From contig DKXD01000139.1 in assembly GCA_002492075.1 (NCBI GenBank), forward strand, positions 1 to 6,441: a stretch of 6,441 bases of DNA. The letters run 5' to 3'. Both the position numbers and the translations under genes were made by a program. Below the pieces are notes generated by a model. That model saw only the letters and a program-made list of their open reading frames with translations. It was not told the origin of the DNA and searched no databases. This DNA comes from Ruminococcaceae bacterium UBA7135 (GTDB lineage: Bacteria > Bacillota > Clostridia > Oscillospirales > Ruminococcaceae). Positions 5,255 to 6,441 of this stretch are shown in pieces. How positions within the stretch are numbered: position 1 is the stretch's first letter; every line of letters starts with the position of its first letter.

Positions 5255-6441
5255 ATGAAAAAGAATGATATTATTAATCTTGAAGTAACCGCGCTGACAA
5301 GCGAGGGCAGCGGCGTGGGCAGACACGAGGGAATGGCTGTTTTCGTGCCGAAAACGGCTGTCGGCGACGTAATAGAGGCGCGGATAGTCAAGGTACTGAA
5401 AAATTACGCTTACGGTATTATCGAACGTATTGTAACTCCGTCCCCTGACCGTATCAATAACGATTGCCCCGCGTTCGGAAAATGTGGGGGGTGTGTTTAC
5501 CGTCACATTACTTATACGGCGGAGCTTGCCGCGAAAGCTCAAACAGTTCGTGATGCATTTGAGCGCATAGGCGGTCTGTCTCCGGAGTTTTTGCCTATCT
5601 GCGGCAGCGAACAAACGGAGTGTTACCGCAACAAGCTGCAAATGCCGCTTGCGAAGCTCGACAGCGGTAAGATAGTGAGCGGTTTTTTCTCCGAGAGGAC
5701 GCACCGTATTGTTCCGGTTGATGATTGTAAACTTCAACCGCAAATTTTCTCACAAATTGTAGAGTTTATAAAACAAGAGTGCAAAAAGCTGAAAATATCA
5801 ATATATAACGAGCAGGCTCATGAGGGAGTATTGCGGCACGTTTATCTGCGGAGAGGTCACGCAAGCGGCGAACTGTGCGTTGTTTTAGTAGTTAAGAGAA
5901 AAGTCCCCGAATTTAAGCGCCTTGCCGCGGAGCTTTCGCGAAATTTCCCTGAGATAAAGGCTGTCGTGTTGAACGTCAATCCCGATAAGACCAACGTTAT
6001 CCTCGGAAAGCGCGAGACGGTTCTTTGCGGAAACGCAAACATCGTCGACAGTATGTGCGGTATATCCGTGGAGATAGCGCCGAAGTCGTTTTATCAGGTG
6101 AACACTCCGCAAGCCGAGAAATTATACTCGCAAGCCGCCGAGTTTGCCGAGCCGCACAGAAAAACGCTGCTTGATCTGTATTGCGGTATCGGCACGATAG
6201 GGCTTTCTATGGCGGCGCAAGCCGAAAGAGTGATTGGCGCGGAGATAGTCCCCGAGGCGGTGGAGAACGCTCGTCAAAACGCGCAGAGAAACGGTTTTTC
6301 CAACGCGGAGTTTATTTGCGCGGACGCGTCCGAAGCAGCCGTGGAGCTTGCGGAGAGAGGCTTGAAGCCCGATGTTATTCTGCTTGACCCGCCACGCAAG
6401 GGCTGCGATGAACAAACGCTCTCTGCTTGTGTGAAAATGAA
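5255..6441 (+). CDS. rlmD: 23S rRNA (uracil-C5)-methyltransferase, RlmD/RlmCD type (3'-truncated)
   Basis: The frame opens at ATG 5255 with a good AAGGAG site (5243-5248) 6 nt upstream and is still open at the window end (395 complete codons). The enzyme makes 5-methyluridine in 23S rRNA using S-adenosylmethionine; Bacillota members (RlmCD) often modify both U747 and U1939. An N-terminal TRAM RNA-binding domain (about residues 1-60) is followed by the 4Fe-4S cysteines C71, C77, C80 (Cx5CGGC) and C158. Also visible are the YRNK motif (124-127), FYQVN (279-283), the SAM-binding DLYCGIGTIG (307-316), acidic E330 and DPPRKG (378-383). The family is usually about 450 residues, so roughly the last 55-60 are missing, including the catalytic Cys (SCNP) motif and the catalytic-base Glu. 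RlmD as opposed to TrmA or another paralogue is inferred from the Fe-S motif plus TRAM domain. Confidence 0.93.
   Translation, partial: MKKNDIINLEVTALTSEGSGVGRHEGMAVFVPKTAVGDVIEARIVKVLKNYAYGIIERIVTPSPDRINNDCPAFGKCGGCVYRHITYTAELAAKAQTVRDAFERIGGLSPEFLPICGSEQTECYRNKLQMPLAKLDSGKIVSGFFSERTHRIVPVDDCKLQPQIFSQIVEFIKQECKKLKISIYNEQAHEGVLRHVYLRRGHASGELCVVLVVKRKVPEFKRLAAELSRNFPEIKAVVLNVNPDKTNVILGKRETVLCGNANIVDSMCGISVEIAPKSFYQVNTPQAEKLYSQAAEFAEPHRKTLLDLYCGIGTIGLSMAAQAERVIGAEIVPEAVENARQNAQRNGFSNAEFICADASEAAVELAERGLKPDVILLDPPRKGCDEQTLSACVKM

Noticed and set aside
5141..5743. Antisense open frame over the start of rlmD
   Set aside because: It covers the Fe-S motif region of a clear methyltransferase on the other strand and has no supporting motif.

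Overview
The window looks like chromosomal DNA of a bacterium from the Bacillota, most likely a Clostridia lineage such as the Oscillospirales or Ruminococcaceae. This is inferred from the purine-rich ribosome binding sites, the Bacillota-like 1-phosphofructokinase and release factor 2 sequences, the YfhO protein, and mid-range GC. No species can be named. All genes lie on the + strand, and there are no mobile elements, tRNAs, rRNAs or CRISPR arrays.

Layout. (1) Positions 1-2003 hold the 3' part of a YfhO-family membrane protein gene, cut by the window start. (2) Positions 2046-2993 hold a GTG-started fruK-type sugar-phosphate kinase in which the catalytic Asp of the GAGD motif reads Ala. (3) A near-consensus extended -10 promoter at 2997-3025 starts a compact unit: prfB (3091-4203), a 105-residue protein of unknown function (4203-4520) and a 35-residue single-span membrane microprotein (4525-4632). 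These are linked by a TAATG overlap and by an SD that contains the previous stop codon. A Rho-independent terminator at 4640-4666 closes the unit. (4) An AT-rich island follows (about 36% GC by hand count over 4681-5220). It carries a UPF0158-like gene whose frame breaks at a run of seven T. The ORF stops at 5062, but the expected C-terminus continues in the -1 frame to 5190. (5) From 5255 to the window end lies an rlmD/rlmCD-type 23S rRNA uracil-C5 methyltransferase, cut before its catalytic Cys motif.

Physiologically, the identifiable genes are housekeeping: translation termination (RF2), rRNA modification (RlmD), sugar-phosphate metabolism, and probably glycosylation of a cell-surface polymer (YfhO). 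No obvious new multi-gene defence or mobile system is present. The points most worth a second look are the kinase lacking its catalytic base, the frameshift on a T TTT TTA heptamer, the RF2 gene without its programmed frameshift but with a CTTTGA at the homologous place, and the two small unknown genes coupled to prfB.
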